Below are positions 23,481 through 34,299 of a stretch of DNA of 64,000 nucleotides, piece by piece (the stretch's first letter is position 1; each line of letters opens with the position of its first letter). A program made the position numbers and the translations under genes. The DNA is from Adiantum capillus-veneris (lineage: Eukaryota; Streptophyta; Polypodiopsida; Polypodiales; Pteridaceae): the NCBI GenBank assembly GCA_014529385.2, contig CM043969.1, forward strand, positions 30,400,946-30,464,945. The letters run 5' to 3'. The notes beneath the pieces are model-generated. The model did no database searches and was not told where the DNA came from. It saw nothing but the letters and a program-made list of their open reading frames with translations.

Positions 23481-23537
<57 letters not shown>
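22814..23537. repeat. Direct repeat pair downstream of the EXORDIUM-like gene
   Basis: The block that begins GAGTTTAACGTGTGTAATC at 22814 and ends in a (GT)n(GA)n microsatellite at about 23083 recurs from 23271 to about 23537, at a spacing of about 457 bp. Shared parts include CTATGGGATTAA, CAGC..AACTATGGCCTACA and GCGCTTTAATAATTGTGTG. Each copy ends in its own GT-GA tract (23035-23082 and 23485-23536). The first copy also has G-runs at 23083-23105. I see no coding potential. It is a segmental tandem duplication or two copies of an unidentified transposon. Confidence 0.7.
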
Positions 23538-23540
<3 letters not shown>

Positions 23541-23764
23541 AGCACATGGAGTTGGTGTTGCCAGCTAGCCAGAAAATGCAAGCTAGGAGAAGAGGATGCG
23601 GGAAGAGATTGTAGAGGGTGAAAGAAAGCCTCTTGAGGAGGGTGAGCCTTGGGCTACATCGGCCAGCCAGCCAGCCATGATTTGACCACAAAAAGTGTAG
23701 GCCACGTCAGTGCACACACCTACGGACCCCCTTTTAGCTAGTTGGATGGAGCCTATGTGCTCAT

Positions 23765-23768
<4 letters not shown>

Positions 23769-23805
<37 letters not shown>
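23769..23805. repeat. (GA)n microsatellite
   Basis: A perfect GA run of about 36 bases. Confidence 0.9.
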
Positions 23806-23807
<2 letters not shown>

Positions 23808-23937
23808 CTTTCACTTGACAATGTGGCACTTTCTTGTTGGTTTACAAGCTTTTTCAATTCCTACCGCCGCCCTTGTGTGACCCCAGCCTAAGACAACTCA
23901 AAGAACACTTGAGCTTCAAAAGTATGTTTGGATGCTT

Positions 23938-24169
23938 TGCAGTCTTAGCTCAATTGGTGTGACCTTTGTGATGTAACCCCATCTTTGGGGGTTCGAAGTT
24001 CATGGGTTGAGTTCTCTTGGGTGTATTCTCTTTCCCTATTGGGGAGGTGGTTCTCACAGTCACCTCTCAATGGTGCAATGTACAACAATGTATAGTTGTA
24101 AATACATGATATGTGAATAGTTTGTCCCTACTACGTTAATTGCGCTCAATGGTAAAATGAAAAAAAAAA
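23938..24169 (+). mobile_element. tRNA-derived SINE-like element
   Basis: A tRNA-like head has an A box TAGCTCAATTGGT (23946-23958) and a B box GGTTCGAAGTT (23990-24000), about 32 bases apart, the spacing of an RNA polymerase III promoter. It is followed by an unrelated body and a terminal A-run (24160-24169). AACACTTGAGC at 23904-23914 resembles AACACTCGAGC after the A-run, a possible imperfect target duplication. Because it starts 23 bases before the apparent tRNA head, it may be chance. It is not a functional tRNA, since no cloverleaf closes. Confidence 0.6.
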
Positions 24170-24192
24170 CACTCGAGCAATTTAGCACGCTA

Positions 24193-24650
24193 GCTTGGTG
24201 GGGGCAAAGTGCTCGTAAGCAAATTTGAACATTTCTCCTTGAAAAATACCTCTCCTTTTGTTGCCTTCTCCTTTGGAGGAGTGGAAGGTTGGGGTAGCTT
24301 GGCGGCAGTGTTCGGGAAAAGTGTGCCTCAACTTAGCCTTGAGTCGGTTGAAAAACCAAATCAGTTAGTTGAAGAGAGGGCGAGAAGGAGAAAATCCACT
24401 TAAAAATTTAAGAAAATAGAGTTAAATTACAAAAACTTACAGTTATCTTGTAAAATTCCCTCTTTTGAATCTATCCTAAAGGGAATTTTGTATGTTCGTA
24501 AAACTGTCTTTTCACAAACGTTGCTTGGCGGGGGTAAAGCGCTTGTAAGCAAATTTGGACACTTCTCTCTAAAAAGATAAGTCCTTTTTTTGTCGCTTTC
24601 TCATTCGGAGGAGCAGAAAGTTTGGGTAGAGTGTCAACTATGCCAGAAAT
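24193..24650. repeat. Two-copy tandem repeat interrupted by a MITE
   Basis: A unit of about 105-115 bp starts CTTGG(C/T)GGGGG(C/T)AAAG and continues GCTYGTAAGCAAATTTG. It occurs at 24193-24297 and, interrupted after its first eight bases (24298-24305), resumes at 24524. The interruption is the hAT-like MITE at 24306-24523. Confidence 0.7.
24306..24523 (+). mobile_element. hAT-like MITE, family 2, with perfect 8-bp target duplication
   Basis: 218 bp starting CAGTGTTCGGGAAAA. The right end AAACGTTG is more diverged. It is flanked on both sides by CTTGGCGG (24298-24305 and 24524-24531), an exact 8-bp target duplication as made by hAT transposases. It shares GTGTGCCTCAACTTAGCCTT with the copy at 26267. 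No coding capacity. Confidence 0.85.
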
Positions 24651-24784
24651 GGTGAAGGTGTGAGGATAGCGTTCATGACGTCAGCTTGGCGGAGGTAGGA
24701 TACTCGCTTAGCCGCTCGAGCAGACAGTTCATATCATTTACATCTTGCATTTGTGTCTAAAAAAAATAGCTCTCTCCTTTGCGT

Positions 24785-24807
24785 CCCCCCCCCCCCCCCC
24801 CCCCCCC
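24785..24807. repeat. Poly-C run, about 23 bases
   Basis: An uninterrupted C homopolymer. Its length in the assembly is unreliable. Confidence 0.9.
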
Positions 24808-24928
24808 TTTTTCCATCTCCCTCGACACCAAGCACACCTTATAATACATCTCTCGTCCACCTCTCATCCCCCACTTGTCCGCGCCATCTACACAACCATG
24901 CCATGAAAGCAAAATCGTCCCTTGCCTA

Positions 24929-25274
24929 AGGTAAAGGGGCCAATAAGGAACCACCCCCCAAAAGGAAGATGGCTCCATCCCCAAAAGAGAGACAAAAAAA
25001 AGGAATATGCTTGGAATCTTGCATAGGTGTCCACATCTGATTTGCTAAAAAGTGTACTACTATTGGGGCTTGAGTGTCTCTGTTTTCTAAAAAGCCCTCA
25101 GAATTACGCTTTTTCAAATAGAGCGCTGAGGCAAAATAAAAAAAATATCATCTAATGCGTCTTTTCATGAGGAATTGAATGCACTCTTCAAATTTCAAAT
25201 CTGGCTGGTTATGAAAAATCCCCCCCAAAAATACTATTTTTTTCTTACATGGCCTTATATTGGCCCCTTTACCT
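24929..25274. mobile_element. TA-flanked MITE, copy 1
   Basis: 346 bp with terminal inverted repeats AGGTAAAGGGGCCAATA at the left and its complement (TATTGGCCCCTTTACCT) at the right, flanked by TA on both sides (24927-24928 and 25275-25276). A TA duplication is typical of Tc1/mariner-type insertion, but the termini do not match the Stowaway consensus as I know it. No coding capacity. A second copy is at 27115. Confidence 0.8.
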
Positions 25275-25713
25275 TAGGTGTATGTGCATCCTAGTTAGTT
25301 GCTCCTCTGGCTAGTTGCGCCAGTCTTGGCCCTCGCCACACATTTCAATTGCATTGGAATTTGGTCTCCTGTCCCTTTTGTGAAGCATCTTATGAGATTT
25401 GCGTTATTAACCCCAATCCAAAATCACCACCACCTTCAAAATTACCACCATCTTCTAGGGATTTGGTCATATTGTTTTGCTTGCTATCTCCCACAGGGTA
25501 TCTATGAGCTCTTGGGCGGTAAGCAAGCATTATTCTAGGGTACATTTAGTAATGATTGCGTTCATAAGTCATTAGGATTCTATCACTCAAATGTTTCTCA
25601 AATATCTTTTTGTACAATGATAGTTCTCGAGCTTGCGCATAGTGATCTCTTGTATTTTACCTCCCTAGCCCAAGAGAAAAGTGATAGCAATCCGTGCATG
25701 GGCTTTTGTGTAC

Positions 25714-25929
25714 CAGTGTTAGAAAAAAACCGAGGCACAATGTATTTTAACCGGCTAAAATCATAAAATTCTGGTTACATTTTGAGCTTGCCTTGAAAAA
25801 AACTGGCAAATTTACACAGGTTTTAGTGTAAATACGGGCAAAAGCTTCAAATTTTGACCTATAAAAACCGGCAGATGTCAAGTTATCCTTTATTTTCTTT
25901 GGTTGGAAAAATGTATTTTTCTAGCCCTG
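25714..25929 (+). mobile_element. hAT-like MITE, family 1, with perfect 8-bp target duplication
   Basis: 216 bp with ends CAGTGTTAGAAAAAAAC and, inverted, CAGGGCTAGAAAAATAC. It is flanked by TTGTGTAC at 25706-25713 and 25930-25937, an exact 8-bp duplication. Non-coding, so it must have been moved by a hAT transposase encoded elsewhere. Confidence 0.9.
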
Positions 25930-26179
25930 TTGTGTACCCACTTGGGAGTTATCTTATCCCATAGTCTTCACTTCATTAAATATACCGGGTTCTTTATTGT
26001 TGAGGCAATGCTAGTGAGGATGGGCCTATGTAGAACATTTTTCATTATTTTGGATTTTATCCCACCCATGTATTGGCCACTTAAACACTATTTTGCTTCA
26101 AGGACCAAATTACATATTATCCATCCTCATAAAGGCTAATATAGGCTAAGTTTGTATCTATTGTTACCTTCATCATGCT

Positions 26180-26210
26180 CACATCACTTTCCAACATTTG
26201 GTATGAGAGC
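26180..26210 (+). promoter_or_regulatory. Isolated primer-site-like sequence next to an LTR-like end
   Basis: CCAACA (ending 26196) is followed by TTTGGTATGAGAGC, with TGGTATGAGAGC at 26199-26210. This is the same one-base variant of the initiator-tRNA-Met primer site as at 17181. It is probably the inner edge of an old plus-strand LTR. The LTR's left end and a following gag were not found. Confidence 0.45.
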
Positions 26211-26266
26211 CTTATCTCATACCATTTCATGTGTGCGTACGCATAGTATTTATTTTCACTCTGTTT

Positions 26267-26483
26267 CAGTGTTCGAGAAAAGTGTGCCTCAACTTAGCCT
26301 TGAGCCGGTTGCAAAATCAAAGTAGCCGGATGAGGGGAGGGCAAGAAGGAGAAAATGCGTCTTAAAATACATGGAAAATAGTGTAATTTTGCAAAAATAT
26401 TGGTTAGTATCGAAAAATTTTCGGTTCAGATTTGTCTTGGAGAGGATTTTGTATGTTGGTGAAATGATTTTTCCTGAACACTG
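26267..26483 (+). mobile_element. hAT-like MITE, family 2, second copy
   Basis: 217 bp with ends CAGTGTTCGAGAAAA and, inverted, CAGTGTTCAGGAAAAA. It is flanked by CTCTGTTT (26259-26266) and CTATGTTT (26484-26491), which match at 7 of 8 bases. It shares its left half closely with the copy at 24306. Non-coding. Confidence 0.85.
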
Positions 26484-26940
26484 CTATGTTTCAAGTCCAA
26501 ACGCTCTCGTTGCACACACATCAATCCAAGAGTTGCTTTCAACAAGTGATGGGAAGTGCTATTCTCATTAAGATCCTCAAAATTTTGATGAATGACATAC
26601 CACACGATAGCTATTGGTGGTAAATGTGTGCTTAATGTGACCCTTGATGATGACAAGTTGGATTGCATCCCTTTCTTTTTTGGTCCACCCTTATGCAAGA
26701 AGTAAAAATGTGGGATTATGCGACAGTTTCATAAGAGTGCTCAGTGAATATGCTACTTGGGCCACTGTGCAATGCAATTACCTCCTCTCTATATGATACA
26801 CCCCAATATTGAAGGGATTAAGGGTTGGGATGCATATGGCGATTGCATACGAAATCAGGCCGTCGGATGCATTTGTAGCAAACTCGGAAAATTTTGTAAA
26901 TTTGGGTAGATAAAATGTAAATTTGGACTGAACCCCTACC

Positions 26941-27000
26941 GAGATGTAAACCCATGATACCTTCCTTAGCAGCTTGGTGCCCTAACCACTCACCCATGCG
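26941..27000 (-). mobile_element. Possible tRNA-derived SINE head
   Basis: On the minus strand TGAGTGGTTAGGGC (26979-26992) resembles the A box of Ser/Leu-type tRNAs, and GGGTTTACATCTC (26941-26953) resembles a decayed B box about 25-35 bases downstream. I could not define the element's end or an A-tail. Confidence 0.4.
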
Positions 27001-27114
27001 CGCTTCATGAAAATAATGGAAGTTTGCATGGTTTTATAAATGTAGGCAAAATGTAAATTCAAGTTATTTGGTAAATTTGGGTGTTCAGGTGGCATTTGTG
27101 AATTCCGGTCTCTA

Positions 27115-27453
27115 GGGTAAAGGGGCCAATAAGGAGACGGGTACCAAAACAAAGCTGCACCTCCCCCCAATTTAGAGCCAAAAAATTGGAATATGCTTGG
27201 AATCTTGGTGATGTGTCCTTCTTTGATTTGCTGAAAAAGTGATTTTTACTGGGCCTTGTCTGTCTCTAACACGTGAGAAGCTTCATTTTGCATTGGAGAA
27301 TGCGCTACGCTATATATTATTATGCACTCGTAGGTATATTGCGCTCATATTTTTACGACGAAACCCTCTCTTCAGCACGCATCTTCTGCGCCTCCTCCGA
27401 CCTTAATCTATGTCCAGTGCCTCTTAGCTGGCCCACGACTAGTCCCTTTACCC
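27115..27453. mobile_element. TA-flanked MITE, copy 2
   Basis: 339 bp with left end GGGTAAAGGGGCCAATAAGG and right end (complement) GGGTAAAGGGAC, flanked by TA at 27113-27114 and 27454-27455. The interior shares GGAATATGCTTGGAATCTTG with copy 1 at 24929. Non-coding. Confidence 0.8.
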
Positions 27454-27455
27454 TA

Positions 27456-29893
27456 GATCCATGGCCCTGACTTCGCTCGCATTGGTCAAATGCACCATGA
27501 CCCTTGATCCGCTCAATATTGGTGGCATGTCAATAGAGAGGAGGATGCACAATCATGCACTTATATTTCCTTTACCATTCACGCTAAACTAGAGGAACTG
27601 GTCGTGATTTTGAGTTGGGGTTGATACGGTGAATCTCAAGATGCTTTGAAAAAGGGAATTGATTGAGATTAGGATTGTGCACAAGATTGAGATTGAGATA
27701 GCTCGGGGGTAGTCGAGAGGTTATCAAACGAGCTATGCTCTTCTTGTAATTATTGTCTTACATCCATACAGATTCTTTATTTCATCTTTTTATTTTGCTA
27801 CTGTATATTTTTCACTTAACAATGTATTTTGTTCTCCTTGTCATGTCACATATTATCTAATTTTAAAAAGTGGCTTCTATTCACTCGCCTAAAATAAAAT
27901 ACATTAATTGAAAGATATCTTGAAGATTTTCTATGTCCTTATCACCTAACCCTCACCTCTTGCTTGTGTTGCTAAAACCTTCTCCCACCTACGTGCTACC
28001 TCTCGATGCGTCCTTGTGAGATTGTAAAACCCCATTCCTTGCGAGCTTGCACCTAAGCTTCCCTCTCCATTCATGGACTTGGACCTAAAGACCAGTCACT
28101 CCACATCATCTCCACCATGCATGTGTCGAGGAAGGACGAGATCTTCTCATCATCTCCACCAATGGACCATGTTTTAGGTACCCCCTACTTACAAATGGTT
28201 TATATATTACGAAAGGCTTTATTTAAATAATAAAGTAAAAGATGCACATTGCACATTAGCATTTTGAAATAAAATAAAATAAAATAAAAAGACACATTCA
28301 AAATCAAAACAAAAGAATATTTCAATGCTTTCTCACCATAAGAAAATATAGCTTAAATAAGCATAAAAAATAATAAAATAATTTATTGTAATATTTTTTT
28401 TTGAGATTCTTAAATAAAAGGATACTTTATCAATACCTCTCACAGCGTTTGAAAAAGTCTTTTTGCCTAAGCGACGAGTTTTCACCTTATATAAATGCAA
28501 TTGGAAATACTAATAGAATTTGTAAGATGTTTGAACTATTTTCTAGCATGTTTTATCAGATTTTGTTTCTTTTATCATCTTTTACAACCGGTTAATCTTG
28601 ATTTTCAAGCGGTTCAAGGCTAAGCTCAGACACAATTTTCTTGAACATTCCTCACATCATATAATCAAACTCCTATGAATATAATGTTTAAACCTTTGTT
28701 CTGTAAAGTCTTTTTCAAATATGTCAAAAAGTAAATGCAACGTTTGAAAATAGCTTTCTATTCACCAAACTTTTGAGCCCTTAGTTTTACAATGAAAATT
28801 GAACGACCTTCACCCTTTGGGCGTGAAGGCCTTTGGTAGGCCAAAAGAAAAATTATTGAACCGGTAGGTTCACATCATGGATCACGCTAGAAAGTTGTTA
28901 TGTGAAGTCGTGCTTTTAGAGTTTTTAAAAATATTTTTCATCATCTCTCAAAATTACTTGGCAAGGATAAAAAAGGTCGAAAGGCAAAATTTAAACAACT
29001 TGAAAGTGTAGATACATTACTGATTAGTAAGAGTTTGCATACTAGACTACTTTCATTCAAAAAGTTAATTTTAATAGCTCACATAAATAGCAGGCTGTGC
29101 AGTGTGAACCCTCAACCTACTTGAACTTTACAAGCAAGATTTTTGACTCAAACAACATGCTACCCCTTCTCTTCTCTTTAGCTTTGTACTTTTAAATTCA
29201 CATCTAAACATGTTTTTATATATAAAAAGGATACGACCCAAATAATTTATATTAAGGATAAAGAGGGAGGAAATTCCGGTTCCCCTCATGCCACGCGTTA
29301 GAACCTGCTTCAATCGATGGGTGAACCTTGCAGCTCCGAGAGAGAGAGAGAGAGAGGCGACGAAGTCGTCGGCTATACTAGTATGCAGAAAAGGTAGTTG
29401 TCAATCTCTAGCACCATTACTCTTCCCCTGGCTAGCCCCCTAGAGAAACAAATTCGCTCAAGTATACTTCCTCTTCCATCTTTATATGAATCTATGTCCT
29501 CTTAATCGCATCGGATTGAAGCCTAGCAATTGCACATACACACAAATGAAAGCAAAAGTCGTTGTAGTCTAATTCGCCAGTAGTCACAGGTGAATATTGA
29601 TTGATGAAATCCCCTCCCCCCCTCTCCCCCCCACCCCAAACACACACACCACCAACTCGCCACACACACACAAAAACACAAAAACACACACACGGTTTTA
29701 ATTCATTTATGCAAGTGCTTTGTGCTTTTTTACTATCACATCATTTTTTTCTAGCACTTGGGCTAGATAACTACAAGATCTACTTTCTCCTATTAATTTT
29801 CCATGCTGTCATCTTTTTCCTTGACTTTCTAATTATGATGCCAAAATTACAAAGTTTATTTGTCAAATTTGGCTTTGGGCTAGTCTTATGCAT
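27456..29893. other. No gene recognised
   Basis: AT-rich DNA with only short frames and no recognisable domains. It includes an (AAAAT)-rich stretch at about 28268-28290 and a short (GA)n at about 29338-29356. A C/A-rich stretch lies at 29604-29694. I see no LTR ends here before element B. Confidence 0.55.
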
Positions 29894-30195
29894 TGATAGC
29901 CGGTTTTCGAAAATCAAGAAAAAAAATAGAAAAGTTTCCCTTTCCTATGCTCGAAGCACGACAACACCTAGCATGTCATGTCCCCCTCACCCCCTTAACT
30001 AAGATGTTATGCTCGCCTTTGGGAGCCTGGCTACGAGAACCAACCCCAATAGGGGAGGGAACATAATACAAGGAAAACGATAAAAAAAAAATGTTTTTTT
30101 AACATACACCACCACCCCTTCCATGCTTGCATGCAGTGGGCCGTCTCTGAGCTTGGCCACACTCACTCCATCCCTCCTCCATTATCACTAGAGGA

Positions 30196-30241
<46 letters not shown>

Positions 30242-30400
30242 TGGCTCCGCCAACCCACTATCTCTCTCTCTTCCCCTTGTTCCAAAGTCACCAAGCCCAA
30301 TGGGCGCATAAAACAAGTCTTCTCTCTCTCAAGGGCCACCATACAAAGGGACAAGAGTCTCCCTCTCTCTCTTTCATTATTCACACTCACACTCTCACAT

Positions 30401-30436
<36 letters not shown>

Positions 30437-30905
30437 CACACCCAAGATCTCTCTCTCTCTCCCTCTTGTTTGTCAACCAAGGGGGGCCGCTCCCCTACTC
30501 TCTCTCCTTCTCATCCACCCCCTCAACACTCTCTCTCTTAACACACCCATCACACTCACACACCCTCTCTCTCTCCCTAACTCCCTCACCCTTTCCCTCC
30601 CTCGCCATCCCCTCTCACTCACTCACGCTCACTCTCTCTCTCTCTCTCCTTCCTGTGTCGCAGACCAGCCAGCGCGGAGATTCTTCCCTCTCTCTCTATA
30701 CACATACACACACCAACACACGCACATATACACACACACCACACCACTTCGTGCCTCTCCCCATCTCTCACTCCCGCCCTCTCTATCTCTCTTTTCTCTC
30801 GGCCAAGCACGTAAAAAAATTTATAAATTATATACTAAATATACTTTTCTCTCTCTCGTTCCCACACACACTCTGGTCGCACACACATATACACCCACAC
30901 ACTAC

Positions 30906-30953
<48 letters not shown>

Positions 30954-31681
30954 TCCAACCTCACCCCTCTCCCGCTCTCTTTCTGTACACACTCACATGC
31001 ACATACATACACGAGCACGCATACGCGCACACACACATTCAAACACTCATGGGTACATGAACATAAACACACAGTACACGCACGCAGATATGCACCCACA
31101 AAACATGCAAAAAACGAAGGAATTTGACGTCGACACCTATAAAAAGGCACTGAGAGTCACTATCAAGGGGAGAGGCTTGCAACACTTGCAAAAGAGGGGG
31201 AAGGGGATTTTGGGAGAGCACTTTGGGAGAGTGATGTAGCATTTTGGGGTGCGGCACTTGGGCACTGAGGCTTTGGAAGTTAGCACTGTGAGAAGGAAGC
31301 TATGCACACACTCTCAATCCAAGGGTCGCCACACATAAGAGTAGAACCTCCGTGTATATGAAATTTCCTCTAGAGAACGCACTATAGGTTCTGTATCTCT
31401 CACTATCTCTGTCTATAACCACATTCACCATCTCGCCGTAGCTAACGTTTCTGTAAATAATGCATTCAATCAAGTTTTCCTCACATCCCGAGGGGTTTTC
31501 ACCACCTCTCTGTGTGTGTGTGTGTGTGTGTGTAGTGTTTGTACTATTTTAAATCACAGTTGTTTGCGTCCTAGCCACTCAAAGCTAGGTGGTGCCCCCT
31601 GTTCATTTTTCGTGGCCAGCTCGACGTGCACGGTCCTAGTGTTGAGGCCGTTGGGGTCTGTGTTGCGCTTTGCGCTCGTCA
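29894..31681 (+). repeat. Element B 5' LTR, rich in (CT)n and (CA)n
   Basis: Matches 35235-37247 plus 45610-45761. It contains long pyrimidine and CA tracts (for example 30200-30238, 30405-30432, 30911-30949), so its Ser/Leu/His/Thr-rich frames are not genes. Relative to the 3' LTR it lacks about 400 bp between GACGTCGACA and CCTATAAAA. Confidence 0.85.
31136..31147 (+). promoter_or_regulatory. TATA box of element B LTR
   Basis: CCTATAAAAAGG in the 5' LTR, matched by CCTATAAAAGGG at 36841 in the 3' LTR. Conservation between LTRs and position in the last third support it as the U3 promoter. Confidence 0.6.
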
Positions 31682-31756
31682 TTTGGCGATCGCAATGAGG
31701 AGGGATTCTCGGAAACCTCCAGTTTACAATGCTAAAAACAACGCACATCGTCGACC

Positions 31757-31880
31757 ATGGACAAATGGCTGCAATACTTTTCCAATTATAGAACGGAGGA
31801 GGAGGAGATTGAAAAAACACTGACCGCCTTCATCGAAGTGCTAATGCAAGGTGTTGTAGCGTCATCAATATCCAAGAGGT
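31757..31880 (+). CDS. Short leader ORF in element B with a possible splice donor
   Basis: An ATG frame of about 41 codons (starting MDKWLQYF, acidic EEEE middle) lies just inside the 5' LTR. Near its end the DNA reads AAGAG|GTAAGC, a good plant 5' splice-site match. The main gag frame begins about 870 bases later. A spliced gag leader is therefore possible but purely inferred; the ORF may equally be chance. Confidence 0.35.
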
Positions 31881-32699
31881 AAGCTCCCCATCTTGCATTG
31901 CTCGTACTAATCGCAAATCAAGAGCATCAAGTGGGAGGGCCAGGAAATGTCGTCACTGTCATCAACCAAAGCATTCTACCAATGATTTCCAATAGAGGAG
32001 GTGAAGAAAGAATGATGAGTTTTGCTTTTGAGAACTGCAGCACTCTCACAACAGTTAGATTTTGTGTAGCACCAAGTGTTTTCTCTCTAATGGTTCAAGA
32101 AGAGTCGTCAACTATATCAATCACCAAGTCCAAGCCACAAAGCCTAAAGCATTTGGTGGACGCAAGTGGGCCTACGCTCTCCCTAGGCTAGTTCAAGTGA
32201 AGTGCAACCACCCAAGCGCCGCCGCCACACGAAAAATGGAAAGCCGATTGAGGTAGACTCTTCTCGCCCAATTTGTTTTAAAGCTAATGTGGAGGATTAT
32301 GCAGACTTCAACATGAGGTAGAGGCATGTGGTGAAGGTGTCACCTTGTCAACACTTAAGGTATGCAACTTTAGCAATCAATTTCCTACAACCGACATGGA
32401 TAATAACAATAGGCTAGAAGTCTTTCCTTTCCATTTCTTGCAACACATGTATGTATACATATATATTGATAGGAAGATATTCTACCAGCAAAATATTGTT
32501 TTCCTATTTGGAGCAGAAAATGCTTGATAAAATTCTGAGATCTCCATGCCCCATCATCTTACCCCTTCTTGATTACTACCACTCTTTTGATGTAAGCATA
32601 TTTATTCTGTTCTACCTTTGCGATCCTTTTAGCTCCTGTTTAAATCTATCCACCCAACCCTGTAAGAAGCTGCTATAAGCCGCTAAGTCATTTGTGACA

Positions 32700-32725
32700 T
32701 TTATATATATATATATATATATATA
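32700..32725. repeat. (TA)n microsatellite
   Basis: A run of about 12 TA units just before the gag frame of element B. Confidence 0.85.
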
Positions 32726-32758
32726 AGTTTGTAATTTCGTGCTCATTGAGTTATTACC

Positions 32759-34075
32759 GTGGCAAATGTCTCTTTTTCCACATTTAGTGGAAAAAAGGGA
32801 GAAGACATTACCACTGACTTTCTGGATGACTTTGACATTGCTTGTGTGGTTTCCAACAACAAAGATGATGATGCCTCATGGCAAATTCCTCTACTAATGA
32901 AAGTAGAGGCCAAGTCTTGGTACAATGCTTTGTCCCAAGCTACCAAGAATGCATGGAACGTACTACGTGCTGCCTTTGTGATGAGGTTTGGTGAAGGTAC
33001 AACCTCAGAAAAGTTATGGCAGCTCCTGACAGAGTTAAAGCAGGGAGGTATGCTAGAGTATGCCACTTACGAATCCAAGTTTGTGGATTTGTGAGAGCGA
33101 TGGGTTGCCTCACTGGAGGAAGGTGAAGGAGAAACTAATTTCCTGAAGAAGGACCGTTTCATTGCTGGCCTGTCTTTGTCGCTTAAAGAGAAGGTGAAAG
33201 GGAGATTTTCTGCAACGTACGAGTTGATAGTGGAAGTAGCCCGCCTTAAAGACAAGAAGCTGTGCATGCAAGCAAGAGTCAATGAGTCAGAAGAATCGAG
33301 CTCAATCCGACTAACCCCAGTGACTACAACAGCCGCTCAGAGAACCCAACTACAAGAGGCATCAAAAGAGCAACACGACCTATTGAGTCGCATCACTACT
33401 CATCTTGAAAATCTATCCATGCATATGGTGCAACAAGAACATGCACCTCTCTGAAATCCAGAGCAAGGGAGAGGACAACGAAGAAAAAACCAAGAGTACT
33501 ACCGCTACAATTGTGGGGAGGACGGCCATGGTATGTATTACTGCCCTCATCCAAGAAGGAAAAACTTCAATAGAGGAGGAAGGCAGAATCAAATCTTTCC
33601 ACCAAGGGCGAGACCACCACCAGCGGTGCAATCACAACCACTCCCACCAGTTCAAGTCCTACAGCCACCAATGCAACTACCGCCACAATCACCACTTACA
33701 CTCATCCTACGCCCACCACCAATTGATAGCCGCACACTAAATTTCATTGTTCTTGCAAAAGAGGTCAAGATGAAGATAACAAAAGAAGGGTCAAGAGAGA
33801 AGTTTTTTCAAAGGACTAAAGCAGTGGAACAAGAGGTTAAAGAATCAAAAGATGCTACCCCGGTGAGGGAGGTAAGTCAAGAAAATCGTGTTACAAATGC
33901 CAGTACATCTCTAACCTTGCCTAAAGTAGACACCAAAGTGATGAATCGACAGCATTGGGTAGTAAGGGTAAGAAGGTGTAAAGTGTTGATCAAGCTTTGT
34001 CAGAGTAAGAGGAATAAAAAGACCATGGAAGATACAAGAGAAGAGGAAGACCAGCCTGCTAGCAAGGATTTGTAG
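32759..34075 (+). pseudogene. Element B gag
   Basis: One frame of about 439 codons with only two internal stops (TGA at 33092-33094 and 33452-33454). It begins with a Retrotrans_gag capsid domain: FSGKKGEDITTDFLDDFD, WYNAL, FVMRFGE, then AGLSLSLKEKVKG. Around codons 247-260 there is a zinc knuckle in which the first Cys has become Arg (R-x2-C-x4-H-x4-C, Arg codon at 33503-33505). A Pro-rich stretch and a basic tail follow. There is no ATG at the start of the open stretch, so the true N-terminus lies upstream, perhaps joined by splicing. The product would form the particle that packages the RNA. No protease motif follows. Confidence 0.8.
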
Positions 34076-34299
34076 AAGATGAACAACATATCAAGCAAAG
34101 AGGAGGGTTTTGAAAACAGAAGCCTTTGCACCAGCATGGACCAAGAATAGTGTAGCAAGTTAAAGGCATCCTGCATCAAGGAAGTTTCACCAGAGGACCA
34201 TAACAAAGAGGTAAGTATGAATAAAGGTTTGGAGCTTTATATTGTTACAGAGGCTTGGCAGCAAGCAAGACTTTATTGTGTAGTGTTATAGACTTGGAG

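Noticed and set aside
23946-24000. A functional tRNA gene from the A and B boxes.
   Set aside because: No acceptor stem pairs and the sequence continues into a SINE-type body with an A-tail.
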